NCBI RefSeq assembly: GCF_025465945.1
Contig: NZ_JANLNW010000053.1
Coordinates: 1-64,000, forward strand
DNA length: 64,000 nucleotides
Direction: 5' to 3'
Source of the DNA: Pseudomonas sp. 6D_7.1_Bac1
Lineage (GTDB): Bacteria; Pseudomonadota; Gammaproteobacteria; Pseudomonadales; Pseudomonadaceae
Part shown: in pieces, positions 29,044 through 36,600 of the stretch
Layout of the letters: each line of letters begins with the position of its first letter
How positions within the stretch are numbered: position 1 is the stretch's first letter
Position numbers and translations under genes: made by a program
The notes under the pieces: model-generated
What the model was told of the DNA's origin: nothing
The model's database searches: none
Seen by the model: only the letters and a program-made list of their open reading frames with translations

Positions 29044-30582
29044 ATGGCTAATGAAACGACCGTTCCAACTGCAAAACCGACCACTCTCGAAGGCTGGGTC
29101 AAGCTGCTCGATGGCGTGACCTTGCCCGTGCCGCAAGCCAGCCATGACCGCGTGTGCAAGGCTATCGCCGACAATCGCAGCTCATTGCGCGATATTGCCG
29201 AGTTGATGCAGGACAGCCCGGCCCTGGCCCTCAGCGTCATCCGCGCAGCCAATCGCTACACCCATGGCAGCATGAGCGAGCCCAGCGAGAACCTTGAGGT
29301 GGCTATCAATCGCCTCGGTCTCAAACGTACCGAAGAACTGCTCGCACGCCTGCCCGCCCTGCCCCAGAACGAAATCCCGCCAGCCCTGCGCCAGTTGCAA
29401 CTGATCAGCCAGCACGCGACTCAACAGGCCAACGGCTTTTTTGCCAGCCGCCTGGCACGGCTCTGGCAGGACATCCACTGGGGTAGCCTGCTGTTCCTCT
29501 CGCCGTTCTGGCCACTGGCATTGACCTTCCCGCATCTGCTGGAAGACTGGGAGCTGCGGGTTCTCCACAAGGGCGAGTCGGCGAGCAAGGTCGAGAAAGA
29601 GTTGTTCGGTGTGCGCCTGCTGGTACTTGGCCAGGCGCTGGTGGAAATCTGGCGCTTGCCGAACTGGGTCGGGCAAGGCTATCGGCTGCTGCTCAATGAA
29701 CAGCGCGAGCTGATGAAGGTCCTGCGCATTGCCCGCGACGCCGACCATCCATTGCGTCAACAGAACCGGCTGGACGACGACCCGACCTTGCGCCGCTGGC
29801 TCAATCAACCGGCCAACACGGTGTTGCTGGCCAATGGTCTGGCGTTATCGGCACAGCAAACCTGGGACAGCCCGCACTGCCTGCGCTGGCAGTTTCTGAC
29901 CAGCCTTTACCTGCAAACGCCGATGGACGAGGTCCAGCAGCAACTGCACCAGCAAGCCGCCCAAAGTGCCCGCAACCATGCCATACCGGGGCTCTGGCAT
30001 CCGGCCGAAGCCCTGCTCTGGCCGTGGGACGAGCGACGCCTGCACCGTGGCTTGCTCCCCGCGCCAGCACCGACCGCCGAAGACTTGCTGAAATGGCGCA
30101 AACAATGCGCGCAACTGCTGGTCGAGCCGAGCCCGTTCACCAACGCCATGCACCTGACCACTTCCGCCCGCGACGCGCTGGTGGCCTGCGGTATGCGCCG
30201 GGTGATGCTGCTGATGGCAGATCGCACGCACAGCCAACTGCGAGTACACCAGACTCACGGCCTGCCTAAAGAGGCGGCCACGCTGAACCTGCTGGTCAGC
30301 CAGAGCAGCGTGCTGCAACGGTTGCTGTCGCAACAGGCGCAAGTGCGTTTGACGCCCGCCAACAACGCCCAGTTCTCGGCCCTGCTGCCGGGCAACCTGC
30401 GCGCGCTGTTCGGCGGCGAGCACCTGCTGCTGCGCTCACTGGTCAACAATGGCCGGGTGATCATGCTGGTCGTGGCGGACCAGGGCGGTGGACCTTTTTC
30501 GGAAATCACCGTGCAAGCCTTTGGCAAAACCGCACAGTGCATCGAAAAAGCCCTGCACTGCTTTAGCAACCGCGGCCAATAG
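29044..30582 (+). CDS. HDOD domain protein with C-terminal GAF-like domain
   Basis: A 512-residue soluble protein. The N-terminal part (about 15-210) reads as an HDOD domain, a catalytically inactive relative of HD phosphohydrolases found in signalling proteins: LRDIAELMQDSPALALSVIRAANR near residue 45, then the LGLKRTEELLARLP helix. The C-terminal 150 residues, starting near DALVACGMRRVMLLMADR, have the strand-helix pattern of a GAF domain. No catalytic motif is visible. It lies beside motAB and upstream of rhdA-psd, an order shared with P. aeruginosa; a role in motility or second-messenger signalling is only a guess from context. Confidence 0.75.
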   Translation: MANETTVPTAKPTTLEGWVKLLDGVTLPVPQASHDRVCKAIADNRSSLRDIAELMQDSPALALSVIRAANRYTHGSMSEPSENLEVAINRLGLKRTEELLARLPALPQNEIPPALRQLQLISQHATQQANGFFASRLARLWQDIHWGSLLFLSPFWPLALTFPHLLEDWELRVLHKGESASKVEKELFGVRLLVLGQALVEIWRLPNWVGQGYRLLLNEQRELMKVLRIARDADHPLRQQNRLDDDPTLRRWLNQPANTVLLANGLALSAQQTWDSPHCLRWQFLTSLYLQTPMDEVQQQLHQQAAQSARNHAIPGLWHPAEALLWPWDERRLHRGLLPAPAPTAEDLLKWRKQCAQLLVEPSPFTNAMHLTTSARDALVACGMRRVMLLMADRTHSQLRVHQTHGLPKEAATLNLLVSQSSVLQRLLSQQAQVRLTPANNAQFSALLPGNLRALFGGEHLLLRSLVNNGRVIMLVVADQGGGPFSEITVQAFGKTAQCIEKALHCFSNRGQ

Positions 30583-30625
30583 CTGTTGCGCTACAATCCT
30601 CCCCTTTGTGCTCTGGAGACCTCAC

Positions 30626-31450
30626 ATGTCTGACTTCTCTGGCTTGTCGCTGGTGATCGAACCGAGCGACCTGCTCGCTCGTCTCGATGCTCGCGAACTG
30701 ATTCTGGTCGACCTGACCAGCAGCGCCCGCTACGCCGAAGGCCATATTCCTGGCGCGCGCTTCGTCGACCCTAAACGTACTCAATTGGGTCATGCGCCGG
30801 CGCCGGGCCTGATGCCGCCGCAGGCTGCGCTTGAAGCCTTGTTCGGCGAGCTGGGGCATAACCCAGACGCGGTCTACGTGGTCTACGACGACGAAGGCGG
30901 CGGCTGGGCCGGACGGTTCATCTGGCTGCTGGATGTCATTGGCCACAGTAACTACCACTATGTGGACGGCGGTCTGCTGGCGTGGCTGGCGGAAGGTTTG
31001 CCGGTGTCGACCGAAGTGCCCGCAGCGGTTGGCGGCCCAGTGGCGCTGACCCTGCACGACGAGCCCACGGCCACCCGCGAATACCTGCAAAGCCGTCTCG
31101 GCGCCGCCGACCTGGCGATCTGGGACGCGCGCGGGCCGCTGGAATACTCCGGCGAGAAGGTGCTTGCGGCCAAAGGCGGGCACATCCCGGGTGCGGTCAA
31201 TTTTGAATGGACCGCCGGCATGGACAAGGCGCGTCACCTGCGCATCCGCAGTGACATGCCACAGATCCTCGAACAGCTCGGGATCAGCAAAGACAAAGAA
31301 GTGATTACCCACTGCCAGACCCACCACCGCTCTGGCTTCACCTATCTGGTGGCCAAGGCGCTCGGTTATCCGCGGGTCAAAGGCTACGCCGGCTCCTGGG
31401 GCGAATGGGGCAACCACCCCGACACGCCTGTTGAGATTCAAGGTTCTTAA
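30626..31450 (+). CDS. rhdA: Tandem-domain rhodanese RhdA (thiosulfate sulfurtransferase)
   Basis: Transfers sulfane sulfur from thiosulfate to cyanide or other thiophiles; relevant in pseudomonads that make cyanide. The 274-residue product has two rhodanese domains. The N-terminal one (about 1-130) is inactive, with no Cys at the loop position. The C-terminal one carries the active loop THCQTHHRSGFTYL near residue 225, the CQTHHR loop typical of Azotobacter and Pseudomonas RhdA. The start is ATG 30626. It is nine bases upstream of psd, and the two are probably co-transcribed. Confidence 0.94.
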   Translation: MSDFSGLSLVIEPSDLLARLDARELILVDLTSSARYAEGHIPGARFVDPKRTQLGHAPAPGLMPPQAALEALFGELGHNPDAVYVVYDDEGGGWAGRFIWLLDVIGHSNYHYVDGGLLAWLAEGLPVSTEVPAAVGGPVALTLHDEPTATREYLQSRLGAADLAIWDARGPLEYSGEKVLAAKGGHIPGAVNFEWTAGMDKARHLRIRSDMPQILEQLGISKDKEVITHCQTHHRSGFTYLVAKALGYPRVKGYAGSWGEWGNHPDTPVEIQGS

Positions 31451-31459
31451 GGACAGTTA

Positions 31460-32320
31460 ATGAAAAAGCGTTTGTTTATCCTCAGTCAGTACCTGCTGCC
31501 TCATCACCTGCTGTCGCGTCTGGCCGGCTGCATTGCCGAATGCCGCGTGCGCTGGTTCAAGAACGCCTTCACCGCGTGGTTCGCCAAGCGTTATCAAGTG
31601 GACATGTCGCAAGCGCTGGTCGAAGACCTGACCGCTTATGAACACTTCAACGCGTTCTTCACCCGCGCCCTGAAAGACGGCGCACGCCCATTGGACCAAA
31701 CCCCTGGTGCGATCCTCAGCCCGGCCGATGGCGCTGTCAGCCAACTCGGCCCGATCGAGCACGGCCGCGTATTCCAGGCCAAGGGCCACAGTTTCAGTGT
31801 GCTGGAATTGCTCGGTGGTGACGCGGCGAACGCGGCGCCGTTCATGGGCGGTGATTTCGCTACCATTTACCTGTCGCCGAAAGACTACCACCGCGTACAC
31901 ATGCCGCTGGCCGGCACCCTGCGCGAAATGGTCTACATCCCGGGCCGGATCTTCTCGGTCAACCAGACCACCGCTGAAAACGTTCCGGAACTGTTCGCCC
32001 GCAACGAACGCGTTGCGTGCATCTTCGACACCGAGCGCGGCCCGATGGCGGTGGTATTGGTCGGTGCGATGATCGTCGCCTCAATCGAAACCGTTTGGGC
32101 TGGGCTGGTAACGCCACCCAAACGCGAACTGAAAACCGTCCGCTACGACGAAGCTGCCCGTGCGCCGATCCATTTGGAAAAAGGTGCCGAGCTGGGTCGC
32201 TTCAAACTGGGCTCGACGGCTGTCGTACTGTTTGGCCCGGATCAAGTGAAGTGGGCCGAAGAACTGGCGGCTGGCTCGCCGGTACAAATGGGTCAGGGCA
32301 TGGGCTTGCCGAACGCCTGA
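31460..32320 (+). CDS. psd: Phosphatidylserine decarboxylase proenzyme
   Basis: Inner-membrane enzyme that makes phosphatidylethanolamine from phosphatidylserine. The 286-residue proenzyme has SPADGAV near residue 85, the conserved SPKDYHRVHMP near 135, and FKLGSTAVVLFGPD near 250. Self-cleavage at the Gly-Ser bond of LGST creates the pyruvoyl prosthetic group on the small alpha chain. Length is normal. It follows rhdA by nine bases and is followed by a REP pair before the convergent serB. Confidence 0.97.
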   Translation: MKKRLFILSQYLLPHHLLSRLAGCIAECRVRWFKNAFTAWFAKRYQVDMSQALVEDLTAYEHFNAFFTRALKDGARPLDQTPGAILSPADGAVSQLGPIEHGRVFQAKGHSFSVLELLGGDAANAAPFMGGDFATIYLSPKDYHRVHMPLAGTLREMVYIPGRIFSVNQTTAENVPELFARNERVACIFDTERGPMAVVLVGAMIVASIETVWAGLVTPPKRELKTVRYDEAARAPIHLEKGAELGRFKLGSTAVVLFGPDQVKWAEELAAGSPVQMGQGMGLPNA

Positions 32321-32337
32321 TCTGTACAAGATCCAAT

Positions 32338-32437
32338 GTGGGAGCAGCCGGGCGGCGTTCCGTCTGCTCGCGATGCAGGCACCTCGGTCTATCTGATAAA
32401 CCGCGGTGATGCTATCGCGAGCAGGCTCGCTCCCACA
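32338..32437. repeat. Mosaic REP pair with an extended left element
   Basis: The right element is a standard CTATCGCGAGCAGGCTCGCTCCCAC. The left one begins GTGGGAG and ends CTGCTCGCGATG but has CAGCCGGGCGGCGTTCCGT in the middle instead of CGAGC. The spacer CAGGCACCTCGGTCTATCTG and its partner differ from the other pairs. It lies between the convergent genes psd and serB, where it could protect both transcript ends. Confidence 0.85.
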
Positions 32438-32467
32438 AAGGCCTGCATTCTCTCAGGCCATGCGGTG

Positions 32468-33682
32468 TTACAGCTGACTGTCGCGGTCTCTGAAGCCCAG
32501 CAGATAAAGCACACCATCGAGCCCCAGGGTCGAAATCGCCTGCTTGGCCGACTGCTTGACCAACGGCTTGGCACGGAATGCCACACCTAAACCCGCAATC
32601 GCCAGCATCGGCAAATCATTGGCTCCGTCACCGACAGCAATGGTCTGCTCCAGACGCAACCCTTCCTTGTGCGCCAGTTCGCGCAGCAAATCGGCTTTGC
32701 GCTGTGCATCGACGATTGGCTCGACCGCCACACCGGTCACTTTACCGTCGACCACTTCCAGCTCGTTGGCGAACACGTAGTCGATGCCCAGCCTGGCTTG
32801 CAGCTGCTTGGCGAAGTAGGTGAAGCCGCCCGACAGAATCGCTGTCTTGTAGCCCAGACGCTTGAGTTCGGCGAACAAGGTTTCAGCGCCTTCGGTCAGG
32901 CGCAGGGAAGCCCCGATCGAGTCCAGCACGCTGACATCCAGCCCTTTGAGCAACGCCAGGCGCTCCTTGAAGCTGGCGCGGAAATCCAGCTCACCGGCCA
33001 TCGCCCGTTCGGTAATTTCCGACACCTTCTCGCCCACCCCGGCCGCCTTGGCCAGTTCGTCGATGACTTCGGCCTCGATCAATGTCGAGTCCATGTCGAA
33101 TACCGCCAGACGACGGTTGCGACGGAACAGCGAGTCTTCCTGAAAGGCGATGTCGACGTTCAGTTCCTGGGCAACGCTGAGAAATTCGGCACGCAGGGCC
33201 TGCGGATCGGCCGCCTCACCGCGCACCGAGAACTCGATGCAACCCTTGCCCTTGTCCGCTGGAGTGTCCAGCGGCATACGCCCCGACAAGCGGTCGATGT
33301 GATCGATGTTCAACCCATACTTGGCGGTGATCGAACTCACGCGCTGCAACTGCTCGGCCGTCACTTTGCGGGTGAGCAAGGTCACGATGTGGCGTTTCTT
33401 GCCCTGTGCACCCACCCACTGCTGGTAATCCTCTTCGGACACCGGCGTGAAACGCACCTGCTGCCCCAGCTCATAGGCCTTGAACAGAATGTCCTTGAGC
33501 ACCGACGAACCCTGTTCGGTGTCGGGAATTTCAACCAGGATGCCGAACGACAAAGTGTCGTGGATCACCGCCTGACCGATGTCGAGAATGTTCACACCAC
33601 CCTGGGCCAGAACGCCGGTAATGGCCGCAGTCAGACCCGGACGGTCGACTCCCGTGATGTTTATCAGGACGATTTCGCGCAA
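32468..33682 (-). CDS. serB: Phosphoserine phosphatase SerB
   Basis: Last enzyme of serine biosynthesis, hydrolysing phosphoserine. The 404-residue product has two N-terminal ACT-type regulatory domains (MREIVLINITGVDRPGLTAA, then RHIVTLLTRKVTAEQLQRVS) and a C-terminal HAD phosphatase domain: AVFDMDSTLIEAEVIDELA with the nucleophile Asp, SGGFTYFA, and GDGANDLPML. I choose the TTG start at 33682 because GGGGGT sits five bases before it; the only other upstream start is also TTG and overlaps that site. It is divergent from the AhpA/YtjB-type gene, as serB is from ytjB in E. coli. Confidence 0.95.
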   Translation of the reverse strand: MREIVLINITGVDRPGLTAAITGVLAQGGVNILDIGQAVIHDTLSFGILVEIPDTEQGSSVLKDILFKAYELGQQVRFTPVSEEDYQQWVGAQGKKRHIVTLLTRKVTAEQLQRVSSITAKYGLNIDHIDRLSGRMPLDTPADKGKGCIEFSVRGEAADPQALRAEFLSVAQELNVDIAFQEDSLFRRNRRLAVFDMDSTLIEAEVIDELAKAAGVGEKVSEITERAMAGELDFRASFKERLALLKGLDVSVLDSIGASLRLTEGAETLFAELKRLGYKTAILSGGFTYFAKQLQARLGIDYVFANELEVVDGKVTGVAVEPIVDAQRKADLLRELAHKEGLRLEQTIAVGDGANDLPMLAIAGLGVAFRAKPLVKQSAKQAISTLGLDGVLYLLGFRDRDSQL

Positions 33683-33815
33683 GGCGCACCCCCGCAAGTG
33701 GAAAAAACCGCATTCTACCCACTTTCAGTGACCATCGGGCACAGCCAACGCTTTGCCGGTCTGGGGCCTGTCGCTATACTGCGCCTCAACTTCACGGACA
33801 AAAGAGCCGAGCTCA

Positions 33816-35351
33816 GTGAACCGGCCTACGCCAGTCAAAACCGATAACTTCTTTCTGCTGATCTTCCGGGCTCTGCGCCACCGCCGCGTCCCGATTGCAT
33901 TGCGCATTGCCAGCCATAACGTGATCCTGGTCGCATTGGCCCTGGTGATCTACGCCTGCGTGATGGGTCTGCAGTTCAAACAGGCCATGCACGAGCAAGC
34001 GGATGCCCTCGGCCAGAGCCTGACCACCCAGACGGCGATGTCAGCGACTGAACTGTTGGTGTCCAACGACATCCTCAGCCTCAATGTGTTGCTGAATAAC
34101 CTGACCAAGAACCCCCTGGTGGCGCACGCGGCTATTTATAGCGTGGACAACCGGATTCTCGCCGAGGCCGGGCAGCGTCCCAAGCATGGCTTGCTGGGCG
34201 AAGCCGAAGGCATGTACGAGAGCAAGATCACCTTTCAGGACGTGACCGCCGGTCAGCTGCGAATCAGCCTGGACATGGCGCAGTTCGAACAGCCGATGAC
34301 CATCAGCCTGCAAAGCATGGGCATTCTCAGCGCTATCCTGCTGGCCTTGTCCCTGGCCTTGAGCCTGCGCCTGGGCCGGCACATCTCCACGCCGCTGCTG
34401 CAATTGCGGGTGTGGCTGCGCGACATTGACGAACACACCCCGGCGACTGATCGCCAGGATGAGATCGGCGATCTCGCCCGCCAGCTGCACAGCAGTTTTG
34501 CACCCGAACGGGTCGAACCTGAACCGGTGCCGGAACCTGAGTTCGACGATTACGACGACACCGAAGAAGCCGAGCCAGGCTTCGAAGTACGGAACCTGCG
34601 CGACCCGAGCTTCGACGAGTCCGCTCCGGTGGCGGGCCTGAAACCGGCACCACGGCACGTGCTCAGCGCTGAAGAAGACGAACTGGACGAAGAAGATCCG
34701 TTTGCCGACCTTCGCGACACCGCTGCCGCCCCGGTTGCCAAGCCGCAACCCAAGCCTGCAGCTGCGGCACAACCACAGCACAGCGCGGTATTGGCAGTGC
34801 AGCTGGGGGCTCAGGATCAACTGCGCCGCCTGCCGCGTGCGCGCCTGACCGAACTGTTGGAGCGTTATCGCGACTGTCTGGACCAGGCTGCGTCACTGTA
34901 TCAAAGCGAACTGCACACCCTGAATGACGGCAGCACGCTGATGCTGTTCCACAGCGAAGACAGCGGCGACGACTACCTGACCAATGCCATCTGCTGCGGT
35001 GAGTTGCTGCGCGCACTCGGCCACCAGCTGCAGATCGAAGTCGCCGACAGCGGCATCACCCTGCAATTGCAGCTGGGCCTGACCCTGGGTGACGAACTCT
35101 TCGGCCTGAGCCAGATTGATCTGCTGCTGACCGAAACCGCTCAGGACGCCCTCGCCCTGTCCCAGCACAGCCGCAACCTGCTGCTGGTGGAACGCAAGAT
35201 CAGCGACGACGTGTTGATCCGCCAACGTGCGCGGATTCGCCCAATCGCCAGCCCGGAAGGCGCGTGCTGCGTCGAGCGCTTGATGGAGCCTTATCCATCG
35301 ATGCTGGAACGGCAACTGGCGCGCATGCATGAGACACGCGCCAAGAGCTGA
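33816..35351 (+). CDS. AhpA/YtjB-family membrane protein with a degenerate nucleotide-cyclase-like C-terminus
   Basis: A 511-residue membrane protein. Membrane segments at about 33-53 and 165-185 enclose a periplasmic domain of about 110 residues. A HAMP-like stretch follows (186-228), then an acidic and Pro-rich linker (231-321), then a compact domain at about 322-489. The N-terminal half matches the YtjB/Smp type found divergent from serB in E. coli, which is only about 214 residues long. The C-terminal domain follows the order of class III nucleotide cyclases: PRARLTELLERYRDCLD, NDGSTLMLFHSED, LQLQLGLTLGDELFG, then a strand-helix closing VERL. The first metal Asp and the Asn/Arg transition-state pair are missing. 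The start is GTG 33816. Confidence 0.75.
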   Translation: MNRPTPVKTDNFFLLIFRALRHRRVPIALRIASHNVILVALALVIYACVMGLQFKQAMHEQADALGQSLTTQTAMSATELLVSNDILSLNVLLNNLTKNPLVAHAAIYSVDNRILAEAGQRPKHGLLGEAEGMYESKITFQDVTAGQLRISLDMAQFEQPMTISLQSMGILSAILLALSLALSLRLGRHISTPLLQLRVWLRDIDEHTPATDRQDEIGDLARQLHSSFAPERVEPEPVPEPEFDDYDDTEEAEPGFEVRNLRDPSFDESAPVAGLKPAPRHVLSAEEDELDEEDPFADLRDTAAAPVAKPQPKPAAAAQPQHSAVLAVQLGAQDQLRRLPRARLTELLERYRDCLDQAASLYQSELHTLNDGSTLMLFHSEDSGDDYLTNAICCGELLRALGHQLQIEVADSGITLQLQLGLTLGDELFGLSQIDLLLTETAQDALALSQHSRNLLLVERKISDDVLIRQRARIRPIASPEGACCVERLMEPYPSMLERQLARMHETRAKS

Positions 35352-35368
35352 GCCCAGGCCCGTGAATG

Positions 35369-35406
35369 AAAAAGCCCGCAGACAAGTAATTGTCTGCGGG
35401 CTTTTT
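35369..35406. terminator. Strong intrinsic terminator after the AhpA/YtjB-type gene
   Basis: AAAAAGCCCGCAGACA pairs with TGTCTGCGGGCTTTTT around an AGTAAT loop, 18 bases past the stop codon. The A and T runs make it functional in both directions. Confidence 0.92.
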
Positions 35407-35423
35407 GTTGCCTGTTCCGGCCT

Positions 35424-35520
35424 CATCGCGAGCAGGCTCGCTCCCACAGTGGATCCGGTTGTACACAAAAACGGCGTCCACTGAAGATCACCTGTGGGAG
35501 CGAGCCTGCTCGCGATGGGG
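35424..35520. repeat. Inverted pair of REP elements (BIME)
   Basis: CATCGCGAGCAGGCTCGCTCCCAC on the left, GTGGGAGCGAGCCTGCTCGCGATGG on the right, with about 50 bases between them. The spacer holds a short inverted repeat, AGTGGATCC near the left element and GTCCACTG towards the right. Confidence 0.88.
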
Positions 35521-35564
35521 CCAGCAGAAGCGCTAGAGTAAAATCAGGTAACGCGTTCTTTCAG

Positions 35565-35640
35565 GCAAACCGTGCGCGCAGGATTTGCGAGGACTTCGTC
35601 CTCGAATGCAGCCTCGCAGGCTCGGCAGCTGCTACAAGTG
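35565..35640. repeat. Second intergenic repeat type with two small stem-loops
   Basis: GCGAGGACTTCGTCCTCGAATGCAGCCTCGCAGGCTCGGCAGCTGCTACA: CGAGGAC-TTC-GTCCTCG is a perfect hairpin, followed by AGCCTCGCAGGCT and GCAGCTGC. It resembles the GCAGCTGC-type repeats scattered in fluorescent pseudomonads, recalled from memory. It lies in the 364-base gap between the AhpA/YtjB-type gene and the PqiC-like gene, which also holds the terminators and a REP pair and no convincing gene. Confidence 0.5.
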
Positions 35641-35671
35641 TCAGCAGCGCCCAACCAAACCACCAGAAACA

Positions 35672-35699
35672 ACAAAGCCCGCATCGACGCGGGCTTTGT
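35672..35699 (-). terminator. Terminator of the PqiC-like lipoprotein gene
   Basis: ACAAAGCCCGC-ATCGAC-GCGGGCTTTGT, an 11-base-pair stem 17 bases past the stop. On the minus strand the stem ends in CTTTGTTGTTTC. Confidence 0.85.
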
Positions 35700-35715
35700 C
35701 TTTACAGCAATCACC

Positions 35716-36423
35716 TTAGAACCTGAACACTTCCATGTCCGTGCGAATCGGTGAAGCCATCGGCATCTTCGGTTTTTCCGGCCCTGCCGGCACCGCAGGC
35801 TTGGGTGCAGGCTTACGCGGTACGTCGACAATCGGTGGCTGATTGGCCAGCGGCTTGAGCGCAGCCGACAGTTGCTCGGCCAAGCGTTGCAGCAATACAC
35901 CCTGAGCCTGCACCTGAGCCGCCGTACCACCCGCATGCTGCTCTTGCAGATGAACGATGCGGTTGTCACGCACCTGGCCACGACGGTCGATCAGACGCCA
36001 CTGGGCATCGAGGATCGCCGGCTGTGCTTCTCCGGAGTCCAGACGAGTGATCGACAGCAAAACCTGAACATCCGGCGTGAAACCTAGAGTTGCCGGCGCC
36101 AATACAACGCGCTGGCTGTCCAGATGGCCGGCCACTTGACGCAACAGAAGCTGATTGATGTCCGAAGACAGGCTGCCGGCCCAACGACCATCGGTCGACG
36201 CTTGCAGGCTGCCATCCGGCTGGCGCTGCAACAGGGTTTCACGTTGCAGGTAATCGGCGATCGATACCGGACCCAACAAAACTGCCATGCCAGCGCTTTG
36301 CGCAGGCTGAGCCGGACTTCCGCTGTCCAGCTGATACAGCGACACCGGTTGGTGAACGCTGCAACCCGCCAGGCTGAAAACACCAGCGAGCAACAAAATT
36401 AGAGGAAGGCGCAGAACAGTCAT
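35716..36423 (-). CDS. PqiC-like outer-membrane lipoprotein
   Basis: A 235-residue lipoprotein with a signal peptide and lipobox (LAGVFSLAGC, Cys21). The mature part has the ABC-type transport auxiliary fold: SLYQLDSG at the start, VLLGPVSIADYLQRETLLQR, then WAGSLSSDINQLLLRQV and a RHXX-type region. It ends with a Pro/Lys/Ala-rich tail. PqiC partners PqiA and PqiB in lipid transport across the envelope, but no pqiA or pqiB is adjacent, so this is an orphan or works with genes elsewhere. ATG 36423 is preferred to the immediately preceding ATG because GGA is then seven bases upstream. Confidence 0.78.
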   Translation of the reverse strand: MTVLRLPLILLLAGVFSLAGCSVHQPVSLYQLDSGSPAQPAQSAGMAVLLGPVSIADYLQRETLLQRQPDGSLQASTDGRWAGSLSSDINQLLLRQVAGHLDSQRVVLAPATLGFTPDVQVLLSITRLDSGEAQPAILDAQWRLIDRRGQVRDNRIVHLQEQHAGGTAAQVQAQGVLLQRLAEQLSAALKPLANQPPIVDVPRKPAPKPAVPAGPEKPKMPMASPIRTDMEVFRF

Positions 36424-36600
36424 CATCCCATCCAAGTGACAGCTACCAAGCCGATCACAATGAAAAATACTCAATAAATATGAAGAACGCAGGCACACAC
36501 CCACGCTTGAAAGGCCATATCATCCGTGAATATGCCTTCCGACTCCAGCGCGAAAGCATCGATCTACGGGTTAAATCGTAGATCGAGCGCTCTAGACCGC

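Noticed and set aside
35572..35754. Sixty-codon frame between the AhpA/YtjB-type and PqiC-like genes
   Set aside because: It crosses a stem-loop repeat and the intrinsic terminator of the lipoprotein gene; it is not protein-like.
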